A DNA stretch of 64,000 nt, from assembly GCF_003762835.1 (NCBI RefSeq), contig NZ_RJWA01000001.1, positions 62,001 through 126,000 on the forward strand. Reading direction: 5' to 3'. This stretch comes from Micromonospora sp. HM5-17 (GTDB lineage Bacteria; Actinomycetota; Actinomycetes; Mycobacteriales; Micromonosporaceae). Shown one piece after another: positions 1-7,864 of this stretch. Position 1 is the stretch's first letter. Each line of letters starts with the position of its first letter. Below the pieces are notes generated by a model. The model was not told the origin of the DNA, did not search any database, and worked only from the letters and a program-made list of their open reading frames with translations. The translations under genes were made by a program, and so were the position numbers.

Positions 1-589
1 CGGCGATGTCCCAGCCGGAGACCTGCAACGCCTGCCCGGACAGGCCGAGCCAGTCCGGTAGGACTGACAGGTAGAACCAGCCGAGGACGCCGAAGGCGAG
101 GACCTGGAAGACGGAGTTGAGAGCGACCAGGACGGCGGCGGCCTCCCGGTCGCCGCAGGCGAGGTCGTTCCAGATGATCACCATGGCGATGCAGCGGGCC
201 AGGCCGACGATGATCAGGCCGGTGCGGTACTCGGCGTGGTCGGCCAGGAAGATCCAGGCCAGGGCGAACATGACCGCCGGGCCGATCAGCCAGTTCAGCA
301 CCAGCGACGAGATGAGCAGGCGGCGGTCGCCGGTGACGGTGTCGAGCCGGTCGTAGCGGACCTTCGCCAGCACCGGATACATCATGACCAGCAGCCCGAC
401 CGCGATAGGCAGCGAGATTCCGCCGACCTTGACCGCTTCCAGGGCGGTGTTCAGGCCGGGGATGGCCCGGCCGAGCAGCAGCCCGGCGACCATCGCCAGG
501 CCGATCCACAGCGGCAGGAACCGGTCCAGGCGAGAGAGTCGGGCAACGACCGCAGGTGCCGTGTCCGTGGTGGGGGCGGTGGTGGTCAT
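1..589 (-). CDS. acr3: Acr3-family arsenite efflux permease, 3' part cut off by window edge
   Basis: Open from an ATG at 589 to the window edge, so about 196 N-terminal residues are visible and the C-terminus lies outside. The translation begins MTTTAPTTDTAPAVVARLSR and then shows hydrophobic helices (LPLWIGLAMVAGLLLG, ISLPIAVGLLVMMYPVLAKV). It contains the Acr3 signature stretch GLARCIAMVIIWNDLACGD with its conserved Cys, followed by the next helix starting at LVALNSVFQVLAFG. The family exports As(III) across the cytoplasmic membrane as a 10-TM permease driven by the proton gradient. Its ATG overlaps the TGA of the upstream ArsR gene (TGATG), so the pair is probably translationally coupled. 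Confidence 0.93.
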   Translation of the reverse strand, partial: MTTTAPTTDTAPAVVARLSRLDRFLPLWIGLAMVAGLLLGRAIPGLNTALEAVKVGGISLPIAVGLLVMMYPVLAKVRYDRLDTVTGDRRLLISSLVLNWLIGPAVMFALAWIFLADHAEYRTGLIIVGLARCIAMVIIWNDLACGDREAAAVLVALNSVFQVLAFGVLGWFYLSVLPDWLGLSGQALQVSGWDIA

Positions 590-894
590 CAGCACTCCCG
601 GCGGGCTTCGGCGTTGGCGCGGGCCTGGGCGGCCAGGTCGGCGAGGTGGGCGGCGGCGGCTTCCAGGGCGTCGGGCAGCAGCCGGTAGTAGGTGAACCGG
701 CCGCGTGGTTCGGCGACGACCAGACCGGCGTCACGGAGTTGCCGCAGGTGCCCGGAGACGTTGGGCTGCTTCGCGCCGGTGTCGGCGACCAGGTGGCAGG
801 TGCACGCCGGCCCCTGGGCGAGGAGGTCGACGATCTGGGCCCGGAGCGGGTCGGCCAACAACCTGATCACATCAGGTGTGTCTGATATCAGCAC
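589..894 (-). CDS. ArsR/SmtB-family metal-responsive repressor
   Basis: Winged-helix protein of about 101 residues from a GTG at 894. The DNA-recognition region is AKQPNVSGHLRQLRDAGLVV, and a Cys-x-Cys pair (PACTCHLV) sits just before it, the typical place for an As/Cd-sensing thiol site. The reading frame stays open to a GTG at 1014 that overlaps the stop of the upstream repressor. The extra 40 residues do not look like the family, and a short dyad (ATGC/GCAT around 903-912) lies in that stretch, so I prefer the short start; the long start (1014) is possible. It lies between another ArsR gene and acr3 on the same strand, so it probably regulates arsenite efflux. Confidence 0.85.
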   Translation of the reverse strand: MLISDTPDVIRLLADPLRAQIVDLLAQGPACTCHLVADTGAKQPNVSGHLRQLRDAGLVVAEPRGRFTYYRLLPDALEAAAAHLADLAAQARANAEARREC

Positions 895-1010
895 GGCCTG
901 ATGCAAGCATGCGCAGTTGCCAACCGTCCAGTTGGCCGGAGTGAACATCAGATGTACGGGCCACCGGAACGCGATCCGACGAGCCGGCAGCGCGGCCCGG
1001 GGCTCGCCCG

Positions 1011-1388
1011 TCACGCGCTCGCCGGCATCCCGATTTGGAGCAGACTTGCGAGTTGCCGCATGATCCCCGGCCGCGCCCGGTAGTAGACCCAGGTGCCTCG
1101 GCGTTCGGCGTCAACGAGGCCGGTCTCCCGCAGAGTCTTGAGGTGGTGGGAGATCGTCGGCCCGGACAGGTCGAACGCCGGGGTGAGATCGCAGACGCAG
1201 ATCTCCCCGGCTGGTGCTGAGGCGATCATCGACATCAACTGGAGACGCACCGGGTCCCCGAGGGCCTTGAAGGCCGGGGCGAGCACGGCGGCGGTCTGCG
1301 CCGGGATCCGCTGCTCGCTCATTGGGGCGCAGCAGGGCGTTCCGGCGTTGAGGTCGGTCAGGCTGAGCACCGGCGACTGCTTCGACAT
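1011..1388 (-). CDS. arsR: ArsR-family arsenic repressor
   Basis: 125-residue winged-helix repressor. A Cys pair at residues 19-20 (TPCCAP) and the CxCD motif (EICVCDLTPAF) precede the recognition helix (LSGPTISHHLKTLRETGLV), matching the ArsR layout in which Cys thiols bind As(III) and release DNA. The ATG at 1388 lies just downstream, on this strand, of a perfect palindrome at 1408-1436, which therefore lies between this gene and the small divergent gene at 1473. The gene's TGA overlaps a GTG of the next ORF. Known family role: dissociates from its operator when arsenite binds, derepressing the efflux operon. Confidence 0.92.
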   Translation of the reverse strand: MSKQSPVLSLTDLNAGTPCCAPMSEQRIPAQTAAVLAPAFKALGDPVRLQLMSMIASAPAGEICVCDLTPAFDLSGPTISHHLKTLRETGLVDAERRGTWVYYRARPGIMRQLASLLQIGMPASA

Positions 1389-1407
1389 GCGTCTAGGTTG
1401 ACAGGTC

Positions 1408-1436
1408 TCGAATCAGCATGCAACTCTCTGATTCGA
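1408..1436. promoter_or_regulatory. Palindromic ArsR-type operator
   Basis: Perfect 9-bp inverted repeat, TCGAATCAG (1408-1416) and CTGATTCGA (1428-1436), with an 11-bp spacer. It sits between the divergent arsR (ATG at 1388) and the small gene at 1473, so one site could control both directions. The AATCA/TGATT core resembles ArsR-family operators. Confidence 0.75.
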
Positions 1437-1472
1437 AGAACGTCGAGACAACCCCGACGTGGAGAGGAAGCG

Positions 1473-1619
1473 ATGCTCCGACTGTTCCGCCGCCGGTCCC
1501 CCGTCGCGGGGGTGCGGTTCTGCGACGGCTGCGCCGAGGTCACCACCGCCGAACAGCGCGTCCGCCGCCGCTACGACCGTGATCACACCGACCTCTACCC
1601 GCTGATCCTGCCCCGCTGA
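1473..1619 (+). CDS. Small CxxC protein divergent from arsR
   Basis: 48-residue protein starting MLRLFRRRSPVAGVRFCDGC. The start is set by the purine-rich GAGAGGAAG immediately upstream of the ATG. It has one CxxC pair (CDGC) that could hold a metal or a disulfide, and a basic, Arg-rich sequence around it. It is divergent from arsR and shares the operator at 1408-1436, and a Cys-rich ORF follows 19 bp downstream, so it is probably arsenic-induced. I do not recognise a named family. Confidence 0.6.
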   Translation: MLRLFRRRSPVAGVRFCDGCAEVTTAEQRVRRRYDRDHTDLYPLILPR

Positions 1620-1637
1620 CACATGAGGAGTCCCACC

Positions 1638-1879
1638 ATGACCGGAAACGAGAGCACCGGGGGTTTCGCTGGAGACCCGGCCGCCGCACTGAATGTCGCC
1701 GGTTCCACCGGCTGCTGCGGCAACCCCGCCCAGTCGACGAACATCACCCTGCCCGACCCCGCCAACCCCACGGGCGGCACCTGCTGTGGCACCCCGGCGG
1801 CGGCCGTCGCCGCGAACTCCTGCTGCGCCCGGAGGCCAAGGCCGAGGCCGTCGCGACTGGAACGGGGTGCTGCGGATGA
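1638..1879 (+). pseudogene. Small Cys-rich arsenic-island protein, frameshifted near its end
   Basis: ATG at 1638. The translation has repeated double-Cys motifs (GCCGNP, TCCGTP, SCCA), as in the small Cys-rich proteins beside actinobacterial ars genes. After SCCA (about 1830) the original frame becomes Arg/Pro-rich and unlike the family. Dropping one base in the CCC run at 1828-1830 gives the natural ending PEAKAEAVATGTGCCG and a TGA at 1877-1879, which overlaps the ATG of the next gene as ATGA. The family-like ending plus the coupled overlap argue that the extra C is a real one-base lesion or a sequencing indel. Likely role is thiol binding of As(III), by inference. Confidence 0.7.
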
Positions 1880-3237
1880 GCGCCCGACCCAGCCCGACCG
1901 TGCGGCCGGCCACCGTCGCCGACCTTGACGCGGCGCTGGGCGCTCTGTCGGCCGACCAGCTGGCCGCGACGGTCGCCACTCTGGCCGGCGACGCCTTTAC
2001 CGGACGCCGGGTCGGCACGCCGGGCAACATCGCCGCCCGGGCCTGGCTCGCCGGACGGCTTTCCGACCTCGGCGCCGCCGTCGCGACGGAGGCATTCCCG
2101 GTACGGGCGGTGCCAGACATCTACACCGCGCCGACCGCGCGGTGGGACGACGGGACCACGACTGCGGACCTGTCGTTCGGCCGTGATGTCGCACCACACC
2201 TCGCCTCCGCTGACCTTCCCACACCCCGGCGCGGGCCACTGGGCGTCGCGGGCGCGGGCGATCCCGCCGGTCGCTGGCTGCTGGTGCCGGCCGGGATGAG
2301 CCTGTTCGACGCGTATGGCCACGCCGAGGGGGCGGCCGGTCTCCTGCTTCCGCGTCACGTCGACGCCCACGGGTGGCAGTTCACGATGCTGGCTGGCCCG
2401 AACCCCGGCCCCGTGCCGGTCCTGACCCTGTCCAGCGAGATCCACGACGCCGTCAGCAAGGCGGCATGGGTCGGCGCCGCCTGTTTCGCCGCCGACGCCC
2501 CGATCCGTCGCGTCGACGTCACCGCCACGAACCTGTACGGCCGGCTCCGGCAGCCGGGGCCGGGGCAGCCCGATGTGCTGCTGACCGCGCATTTCGACGG
2601 CGTCGGCGACCACCCCGGCCTGCGGCAGCCGGGCGCGGCCGACAACGGCAGCGGCGTCGCGGTCGTCGTTGAAGCCGCCCGGATCCTCTCCGCCACCCTG
2701 CCCGATGGTGCCGGCCTGTCGGTGGCTCTGCTCGACGCCGAGGAGGTCGGTGCGCTCGGCTCCGCCCACCATGCCACCCGGCTGGCCGAGACCGGTGCCG
2801 CACCGCTTGTGATCAACGTCGATGGAGCTGGTCACCTTCGCCAGGCCGCCGCCGTGGAGGCGGGCGGACCGGCGCACGGCCTGCTCGCCCTCCTTGACCA
2901 GGCCGGTCGGCACACCGGTGTACCCCTGGTCGCGGGGCCGGTCGCCTCGGACAACCGCCGCTACGCCAGCGCCGGGTTCACGGCGCTCGGGATCGGGGCC
3001 GGCATGGCCGGCTACCACAGCCCCGCAGTTCCGGGCCGAGAGCCGCCAGGTGCGGCCCTGCGGTGCAGTGTCCTGCCTAGGTTCTGTCCTGCGGATCATG
3101 AGTCTCGCTCGTTGAGCCTGGTATGGCGCGAGGTGATCTCACGAACCACGAGTGGGCTGTGCTGGCACCACTACTGCCGGCACAGCCCGTTCGGGGTGGG
3201 CAGTGGCGCGATCATCGGCTGTGACTTTCAGCGGTAA
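1876..3237 (+). CDS. M28-family zinc metallopeptidase, C-terminus truncated by insertion
   Basis: ATG at 1876 overlaps the stop of the restored Cys-rich gene. The zinc-aminopeptidase ligand series is all present: TAHFDG (His, Asp), GAADNGSG (bridging Asp), LLDAEEVG (Glu-Glu), VINVDGAG (Asp) and the last His in GYHSP. No signal peptide is evident. Family homology ends right after GYHSP (about 3026); the following residues (from about 3027 to the stop at 3237) come from unrelated sequence, an IS5-family left end and the transposon tip. About 40-50 C-terminal residues usual for the family are therefore missing. Activity is possible because all metal ligands remain, but it is not assured. Its link to arsenic genes is positional only. 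Confidence 0.75.
   Translation: MSARPSPTVRPATVADLDAALGALSADQLAATVATLAGDAFTGRRVGTPGNIAARAWLAGRLSDLGAAVATEAFPVRAVPDIYTAPTARWDDGTTTADLSFGRDVAPHLASADLPTPRRGPLGVAGAGDPAGRWLLVPAGMSLFDAYGHAEGAAGLLLPRHVDAHGWQFTMLAGPNPGPVPVLTLSSEIHDAVSKAAWVGAACFAADAPIRRVDVTATNLYGRLRQPGPGQPDVLLTAHFDGVGDHPGLRQPGAADNGSGVAVVVEAARILSATLPDGAGLSVALLDAEEVGALGSAHHATRLAETGAAPLVINVDGAGHLRQAAAVEAGGPAHGLLALLDQAGRHTGVPLVAGPVASDNRRYASAGFTALGIGAGMAGYHSPAVPGREPPGAALRCSVLPRFCPADHESRSLSLVWREVISRTTSGLCWHHYCRHSPFGVGSGAIIGCDFQR
3123..3219 (+). pseudogene. IS5-family transposase, N-terminal fragment
   Basis: ATG at 3123; 32 codons starting MARGDLTNHEWAVLAPLLP, the standard IS5-type N-terminus, ending at codon R of ..QWRDHR. The reading frame resumes at 14597 with QVINAICWV..GSPWRDLPERYG, exactly continuous with this fragment once 3220-14589 plus one copy of the 8-bp direct repeat are removed. 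The nested transposon therefore inactivated it. Confidence 0.9.
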
Positions 3238-3266
3238 ATGGCATTGATCCTTCAGGGCTTGGTGGC
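3220..3266. repeat. Transposon left end: terminal repeat plus subterminal repeat
   Basis: Outer repeat 3220-3242 (TGTGACTTTCAGCGG then TAAATGGC) and inner repeat 3249-3266 (CCTTCAGGGCTTGGTGGC). Both share the core YTTCAGSGSTWRRTGGC with the right-end repeats. Tandem transposase-binding repeats of this sort are typical of TnsB/TniA-type transposases. Confidence 0.75.
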
Positions 3267-3367
3267 ACTGGTGGGGCGGGTTATGGACTGGTTTGGTGCC
3301 TGTGGTGGTGCGGGCCGGCGGCGAGTTCCGGGACGGGGCCGTTGCGGTGGCGCACCCGTTGTACAGG

Positions 3368-4738
3368 TCAGCGGGGTTGGGTGAGCGGGATGATCTGGCG
3401 GTACTTCCCACCGGTGGTTTGTTGCGGTGGCTCGTTGGCGCGTTCGACGTCGACGTGGCCGAGGCTGTGGCTGGCGAGCAGGTTGGTGATGTCGTCGTGC
3501 ACGCGGTGCCACAGGTTGTCGGGGTCGGCGCCGGTGGCGGGTAGCAGGCGGACGCGCAGTGTGGTGGGGGTGGCCTGCTGGATCTGAAACAGCTCGACGC
3601 CGGGGATGCGTTCGACCAGGGTCGCCAGCGCGAGGGGGGCGATGGTGACGGGCTGGCCGGCTGATGTGGTGAAGGTGAGCAGGTCGGCGGCGCGGCCTTG
3701 GACCCGGATGGCGGGGAGCGGGTTGCCGCATTCGCAGGGGTCGGGCCGCATGAGGATCGAGTCGCCGAGGTTGTAGCGCAGGATCGGCTGGATGCGGTTG
3801 GCGAGGTTGGTGACCAGCACGGTGTGGGATGGTTCGCCGGGTGGGACGGGCTGGTGGTCGGCGTCGACCGGTTCCACGGTGACCCAGTCGGCGTTGACGT
3901 GCAGCCAGTGGTAGCGGCAGCTGTAGGACAGGAACGGGACTTCGTTGGCGGCGTAGGTATGGCCAACCGTGGCGCCGAACGCGGCGGCGATCCGGTCACA
4001 CTCGGATGGTGGGAGCCCTTCGGCGGACAACACCACCAGCGCCGGGTCGATGTGGAGCCGGCCGGCTTGGGCTTCGCTGGCGAGCATCGCCCCGACGGTG
4101 GCGTAGGGGAGGAGGATGGCGGGGCGGAACTGGTTGAGGCCGTCGACGAGTTGGGGTATCGGGTCGTGGACGGAGAACACGCGGGTGGTCTTCCCGCGGC
4201 GGCCGGCCGATAGTCGGGCGGCGGCGGTGGCTGTGGCGAAGTGCCCTCCGGTCGGGGCTATGAGGGCCATGCGCCGGCCTCCGGTGAGGATCTTGGCGAT
4301 GGTGCGGGTGGTGAGCCAGGAGCCGAACATGCGGGCGGCCATGGCGGCGGTGATGGCCATGGTGTGGTGGTCCTGGATGAAGATGCCGTGGGTGCCGGTG
4401 GTCCCGGAGGTGGTGGTGACGGTGTACCGGCCGTGCAGGTGTTGCCCGACCCGGGTGGGGTCGTCGACGAACCGGCGGATGTCCGCGAGGGTGAGGTCGG
4501 GGGCGCAGATCCAGTCGTCGAACTGGGCCATCAGGGTCTTCTTGTCGACCACCGGCAGCACGGCCGGATCGGTCACCTGGTCGGGCAGGTCGCGGTAGAG
4601 GCGACGGTAGAACCGCGAGTTGGTGCGGGCATGGTCGACGATCGCGGCCAGCCGGTCCCGTTGCCGGCGTGTGATGGCGTCCGGGCCGCCGCGCCTCGCT
4701 CGGCGAGCGTCCCACAACAGACCAAGCAGGCTGCTCAT
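3368..4738 (-). CDS. PaaK-like adenylate-forming ligase (AMP-binding family)
   Basis: 456 residues. The ANL-superfamily phosphate loop TTTSGTTGTHGI (about residues 108-119) and the later Tyr/Glu-containing segment AANEVPFLSY are visible, and RYNLGDSILM with an RVQGRAAD loop follows, as in phenylacetate-CoA ligase relatives. A CxCG pair (PDPCECGNPLP) resembles the short Cys loop of that family. The reaction expected is adenylation of a carboxylate followed by transfer to a thiol; the substrate is unknown. Its ATG overlaps the stop of the upstream methyltransferase (ATGA), so the two form one operon divergent from cmtR. No known resistance system uses this pair. Confidence 0.75.
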   Translation of the reverse strand: MSSLLGLLWDARRARRGGPDAITRRQRDRLAAIVDHARTNSRFYRRLYRDLPDQVTDPAVLPVVDKKTLMAQFDDWICAPDLTLADIRRFVDDPTRVGQHLHGRYTVTTTSGTTGTHGIFIQDHHTMAITAAMAARMFGSWLTTRTIAKILTGGRRMALIAPTGGHFATATAAARLSAGRRGKTTRVFSVHDPIPQLVDGLNQFRPAILLPYATVGAMLASEAQAGRLHIDPALVVLSAEGLPPSECDRIAAAFGATVGHTYAANEVPFLSYSCRYHWLHVNADWVTVEPVDADHQPVPPGEPSHTVLVTNLANRIQPILRYNLGDSILMRPDPCECGNPLPAIRVQGRAADLLTFTTSAGQPVTIAPLALATLVERIPGVELFQIQQATPTTLRVRLLPATGADPDNLWHRVHDDITNLLASHSLGHVDVERANEPPQQTTGGKYRQIIPLTQPR

Positions 4739-5367
4739 GCGTGCTCCCCGGTGCCGATCGGACGGTGGGCGGCGCCGAGCAGGTAGTCACCACTGATGCG
4801 GGTGACCGAACCCAGCACGGTCAGCCCGTGGCGGGGCAGCTCGTCGCAGAACTGGTCGGCGGTGAACCGGTCGTGTTCGGGGTGCTCGAACAGCCGCCGA
4901 TAGGTGGGCCGCGCGAGGGCGTGAGCGGTGACTTCCTCGAAGTAGAAGACCCCGCCAGGTTTCAGCACTCTGGCCACCTCCGCGACCGCGTCCCGCCAGT
5001 CGGGGATGTGGTGGATGATCGCGAAGTCGAACACCGCGTCGTAGCTGCCGTCGCCGGCGCCGAACGCGGCCCGCAGGTCGGTCGCGTCTCCGACCGCGAG
5101 CCGGACCCGGTCGCCGTAGCGGGCCAACCGCCGCCCGGCTTTGGTGATCATCGCCGGATCAAGATCAACGGCGTCGACCTGAGCGGCGCCGAAGTAGTCG
5201 CAGATCAGCTTCGTGCCGTAGCCGGCACCGCAGCCGATCTCCGCCACCCGCGCCCCGGCCGGCAGCGGTCCGCCGAGCCGCCGCAGCGTCGGGGCCTCGT
5301 ACCAGCGTTGCAACGCCCGACGTGCCGGGTTGTCGATCGCGAGGGTCTCCGCCCGGTTCATCAACAT
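4735..5367 (-). CDS. Class I SAM-dependent methyltransferase
   Basis: ATG at 5367 is chosen because GAGAAAGG lies 8 nt upstream; the frame continues to 5418 without a better site. About 210 residues. The SAM-binding motif I is VAEIGCGAGYGT, the acidic residue after strand 2 is in VDAVDLDP, and motif FDFAIIHHIPD plus LKPGGVFYFEE complete a class I Rossmann methyltransferase. It is related to UbiE/small-molecule enzymes rather than RNA enzymes. It is transcribed away from cmtR across a 94-bp gap that contains the candidate operator, and is coupled to the ligase gene. The substrate cannot be told from sequence. Confidence 0.8.
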   Translation of the reverse strand: MLMNRAETLAIDNPARRALQRWYEAPTLRRLGGPLPAGARVAEIGCGAGYGTKLICDYFGAAQVDAVDLDPAMITKAGRRLARYGDRVRLAVGDATDLRAAFGAGDGSYDAVFDFAIIHHIPDWRDAVAEVARVLKPGGVFYFEEVTAHALARPTYRRLFEHPEHDRFTADQFCDELPRHGLTVLGSVTRISGDYLLGAAHRPIGTGEHA

Positions 5368-5416
5368 CTGCCATACCTTTCTCACCAGCCAGCAACCATC
5401 GGATTTGATCGATGGC

Positions 5417-5455
5417 ACCCATGTTTGACGATCTATCCATGGGTCACGTTATCAT
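5417..5455 (+). promoter_or_regulatory. cmtR promoter with dyad operator
   Basis: A -35-like TTGACG (5425-5430) and -10-like TATCAT (5450-5455) stand 19 bp apart. The -10 ends 6 nt before the cmtR ATG, which implies a leaderless mRNA. A perfect inverted repeat ACCCATG (5417-5423) / CATGGGT (5438-5444) covers the -35 region and is a candidate CmtR site. It would also face the divergent methyltransferase gene. Confidence 0.5.
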
Positions 5456-5461
5456 CGGGGC

Positions 5462-5848
5462 ATGGCGATGATGCAAGAGGTGGATCGGGAGACGTTGGGG
5501 CCGGCGGTGGCGCTGTTCCGTGGGCTGGCTGACCCGGTGCGGTTGGCGATCGTGCGGCGGCTCGCCGATGGCGAGGCCCGGGTGGTCGATCTCGTGAAGG
5601 AGCTGGGGTTGGCGCAGTCGACGGTGTCGGCGCACCTGGCGTGTCTGCGGGACTGCGGGCTGGTCGAGTTCCGGGCGCAGGGGCGGCAGTCGTTCTACTC
5701 GCTGACCCGTATGGAGTTGATGGACCTGCTCGCCGCGGCCGAGACGCTGCTGGCGGCGACCGGGCAGGCGGTGGCGCTGTGCCCGACGTATGGCACCACC
5801 GACGCGAAAGACGCGTCGCGGAACAAGGAGGGGTCAGGCGATGAGTGA
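5462..5848 (+). CDS. cmtR: CmtR-type Cd(II)/Pb(II) sensor repressor
   Basis: 128 residues, ArsR/SmtB fold with recognition helix AQSTVSAHLACLRDCGLV. Cys61 and Cys65 in HLACLRDC and Cys107 in ALCP align with the metal ligands Cys57, Cys61 and Cys102 of Mycobacterium tuberculosis CmtR, which senses Cd/Pb. A second start three codons in (ATGATG) is possible. The stop lies 8 bp inside the P-type ATPase gene, so the operon is autoregulated in the usual way. It is the first gene of the cargo operon cmtR-ATPase-lspA-uppP. Confidence 0.92.
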   Translation: MAMMQEVDRETLGPAVALFRGLADPVRLAIVRRLADGEARVVDLVKELGLAQSTVSAHLACLRDCGLVEFRAQGRQSFYSLTRMELMDLLAAAETLLAATGQAVALCPTYGTTDAKDASRNKEGSGDE

Positions 5849-7805
5849 CGCGTGTGGCTGCGGCGACGACAAGCCCGAAGGCGCGAACGACGCCGAGGAG
5901 CGGGAGCCGGAGCGGTTGTGGCAGGTCAGCGAACTCCGTGCGGCGGCCGTTGCCGGGGTGTTTCTGCTCGCCGGGTTCGTCGCTGGGCTGGTGGACGCAC
6001 CCCGCCCGGTGGAGATCGGTCTGAACGCGGTGGCTCTGCTGGTCGGTGCGTGGACGTTCGTGCCGGGCACGGTGCGTCGCCTCGCCAAGGGCAAGATTGG
6101 CGTCGGGACGTTGATGACGATCGCCGCGGTCGGCGCCGTCATCCTCGGCGAGGTCGCCGAGGCGGCGATGTTGGCGTTCCTGTACTCCATCAGCGAAGGG
6201 CTGGAGGAGTACTCCCTGGCCCGCACCCGCCGCGGCCTGCGTGCACTCCTGAATCTGGTGCCTGCGGAGGCGACCGTGCTCCGCGAGGGCAGCAGCGTCA
6301 CCGTCGACCCGGCGCAGCTGCGGGTGGGTGACCTGCTGCTGGTGCGGCCCGGGGAGCGGCTGGCCACCGACGGGGTGATCCGAACCGGCCGCACCTCGCT
6401 GGACGTGTCCGCGCTGACCGGTGAGTCGGTTCCCGTGGAAGCCGGCCCCGGCGATGCGGTGTATGCGGGGTCGATCAACGGCACCGGCGCGCTTGAGGTG
6501 GAAGCGACGGCGACCGCCGCGGATAACTCCCTCGCCCGGATCGTCGCGATCGTCGAAGCCGAGCAGTCCCGCAAAGGCGCCGCGCAGCGGCTCGCGGACC
6601 GCATCGCCAAACCTCTCGTGCCCGGCATCATGATCCTCGCCGCCGCCATCGCCGTCATCGGTAGCGTGGCTGGCGACCCGCGGACCTGGATCGAACGGGC
6701 CCTCGTGGTGCTCGTGGCCGCGTCGCCGTGCGCGCTGGCGATCTCCGTGCCGGTGACGGTGGTCGCCGCTATCGGCGCTGCCAGCCGTATCGGCGCCCTG
6801 GTCAAGGGCGGCGCCGCGCTGGAAGCACTCGGCCGGATCCGCGCGGTCGCGCTGGACAAGACCGGCACCCTGACCCGCAACCAGCCCACCGTCGTCGACG
6901 TCGCGACCACTGACGGCACCAGCCGGGAGCAGGTGCTGCGGGTCGCCGCCGCGTTGGAGGCGCGCAGCGAACACCCTCTCGCGCGGGCGATCCTGGCCGC
7001 CGCCCCCGACCACACCCCGGCCGCTGACGTGGACGCCGTCACCGGCGCCGGGCTGACCGGCACCGTCGACAGCTACCCGGCGCGGCTCGGCAGGCCCGGC
7101 TGGATCGACGCCGGCCCGCTGGAACAGCGGGTCGCCACCATGCAGGCCGCCGGCGCCACCGCGGTACTCGTCGAGCGCGACGGCACCCTGCTGGGCGCCA
7201 TCGCCGTCCGCGACGAACTACGACCCGAGGCCACTGAGGTCGTCGCCCACCTACAAGGCGCCGGGTATGCGGTGGCGATGCTCACCGGTGACAACCCACG
7301 CACCGCCCACGCGCTGGCTACTCAGGCCGGTATCACCGACGTCCACGCCGACCTCCGCCCCGAAGACAAGTCCACCATCATCACCCGACTCCGCGAAGCG
7401 CTGCCGACCGCGATGGTCGGCGACGGCGTCAACGACGCCCCAGCCCTGGCCACCGCCGACGTCGGCATCGCCATGGGCGCCATGGGCACCGACGTAGCGA
7501 TCGAGACCGCCGACGTCGCGTTGATGGGCGAAGACCTGCGCCACCTACCGCAAACCCTCGCGCACGCCCGCCGCTGTCGCGCCATCATGCTGCAAAACGT
7601 CGGCCTGTCCCTCGGCCTGATCACCATCCTCATCCCGCTCGCCACCTTCGGCGTGCTGGGGCTCGCCGCGGTGGTCCTCGTGCACGAACTCGCCGAGATC
7701 GTCGTCATCGGCAACGGCGTCCGCGCCGGACGCGCCCGCCCACTGCCGGCGCTTCCCGCCGAAGCACCGGCACGTCAACCGGCCGCCGCCACTGTGGGGG
7801 TTTGA
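5841..7805 (+). CDS. Heavy-metal P-type ATPase (Cd/Pb/Zn export; CtpG-like)
   Basis: 654 residues from an ATG with a strong AAGGAGGGG Shine-Dalgarno. P1B-ATPase motifs: TGES (actuator), SPC in TM helix (AASPCALAIS, about residue 295), DKTGTLT (about 339, phosphorylated Asp), HPLA, MLTGDNPRTA and GDGVNDAPAL. The C-terminal helix carries HELAEIVVIGNG. There is no HMA domain; a short Cys pair (DACGCG) at the N-terminus replaces it. SPC instead of CPC and the HELAE helix resemble mycobacterial CtpG, which is under CmtR control. Function: ATP-driven efflux of soft divalent metals across the membrane. Confidence 0.93.
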   Translation: MSDACGCGDDKPEGANDAEEREPERLWQVSELRAAAVAGVFLLAGFVAGLVDAPRPVEIGLNAVALLVGAWTFVPGTVRRLAKGKIGVGTLMTIAAVGAVILGEVAEAAMLAFLYSISEGLEEYSLARTRRGLRALLNLVPAEATVLREGSSVTVDPAQLRVGDLLLVRPGERLATDGVIRTGRTSLDVSALTGESVPVEAGPGDAVYAGSINGTGALEVEATATAADNSLARIVAIVEAEQSRKGAAQRLADRIAKPLVPGIMILAAAIAVIGSVAGDPRTWIERALVVLVAASPCALAISVPVTVVAAIGAASRIGALVKGGAALEALGRIRAVALDKTGTLTRNQPTVVDVATTDGTSREQVLRVAAALEARSEHPLARAILAAAPDHTPAADVDAVTGAGLTGTVDSYPARLGRPGWIDAGPLEQRVATMQAAGATAVLVERDGTLLGAIAVRDELRPEATEVVAHLQGAGYAVAMLTGDNPRTAHALATQAGITDVHADLRPEDKSTIITRLREALPTAMVGDGVNDAPALATADVGIAMGAMGTDVAIETADVALMGEDLRHLPQTLAHARRCRAIMLQNVGLSLGLITILIPLATFGVLGLAAVVLVHELAEIVVIGNGVRAGRARPLPALPAEAPARQPAAATVGV

Positions 7806-7807
7806 CC

Positions 7808-7864
7808 ATGCACCCACACCACACCGCGACCAACCCCGCCACCCGGCAGCCGGAGGTGTCGTGA
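7808..7864 (+). CDS. 18-residue His-rich micro-ORF between ATPase and lspA
   Basis: ATG at 7808 follows the ATPase stop by 2 nt, with a G-rich stretch (GTGGGGGTTTG) as possible ribosome site. It encodes MHPHHTATNPATRQPEVS and its TGA overlaps the lspA GTG (GTGA). This could be a coupling leader for lspA or an accidental frame; the MHPHH start is suggestive of metal binding but proves nothing. Confidence 0.3.
   Translation: MHPHHTATNPATRQPEVS

Noticed and set aside
589-1014. Longer start for the second ArsR protein (GTG at 1014)
   Set aside because: The extra 40 residues do not look like the family and contain a dyad; the GTG overlap with the upstream stop may be chance. Kept as an alternative.
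5433-7013. 526-codon open frame on the minus strand
   Set aside because: It is antisense to the metal ATPase, His/Arg/Gly-rich and has no ribosome site; high GC makes such frames common.
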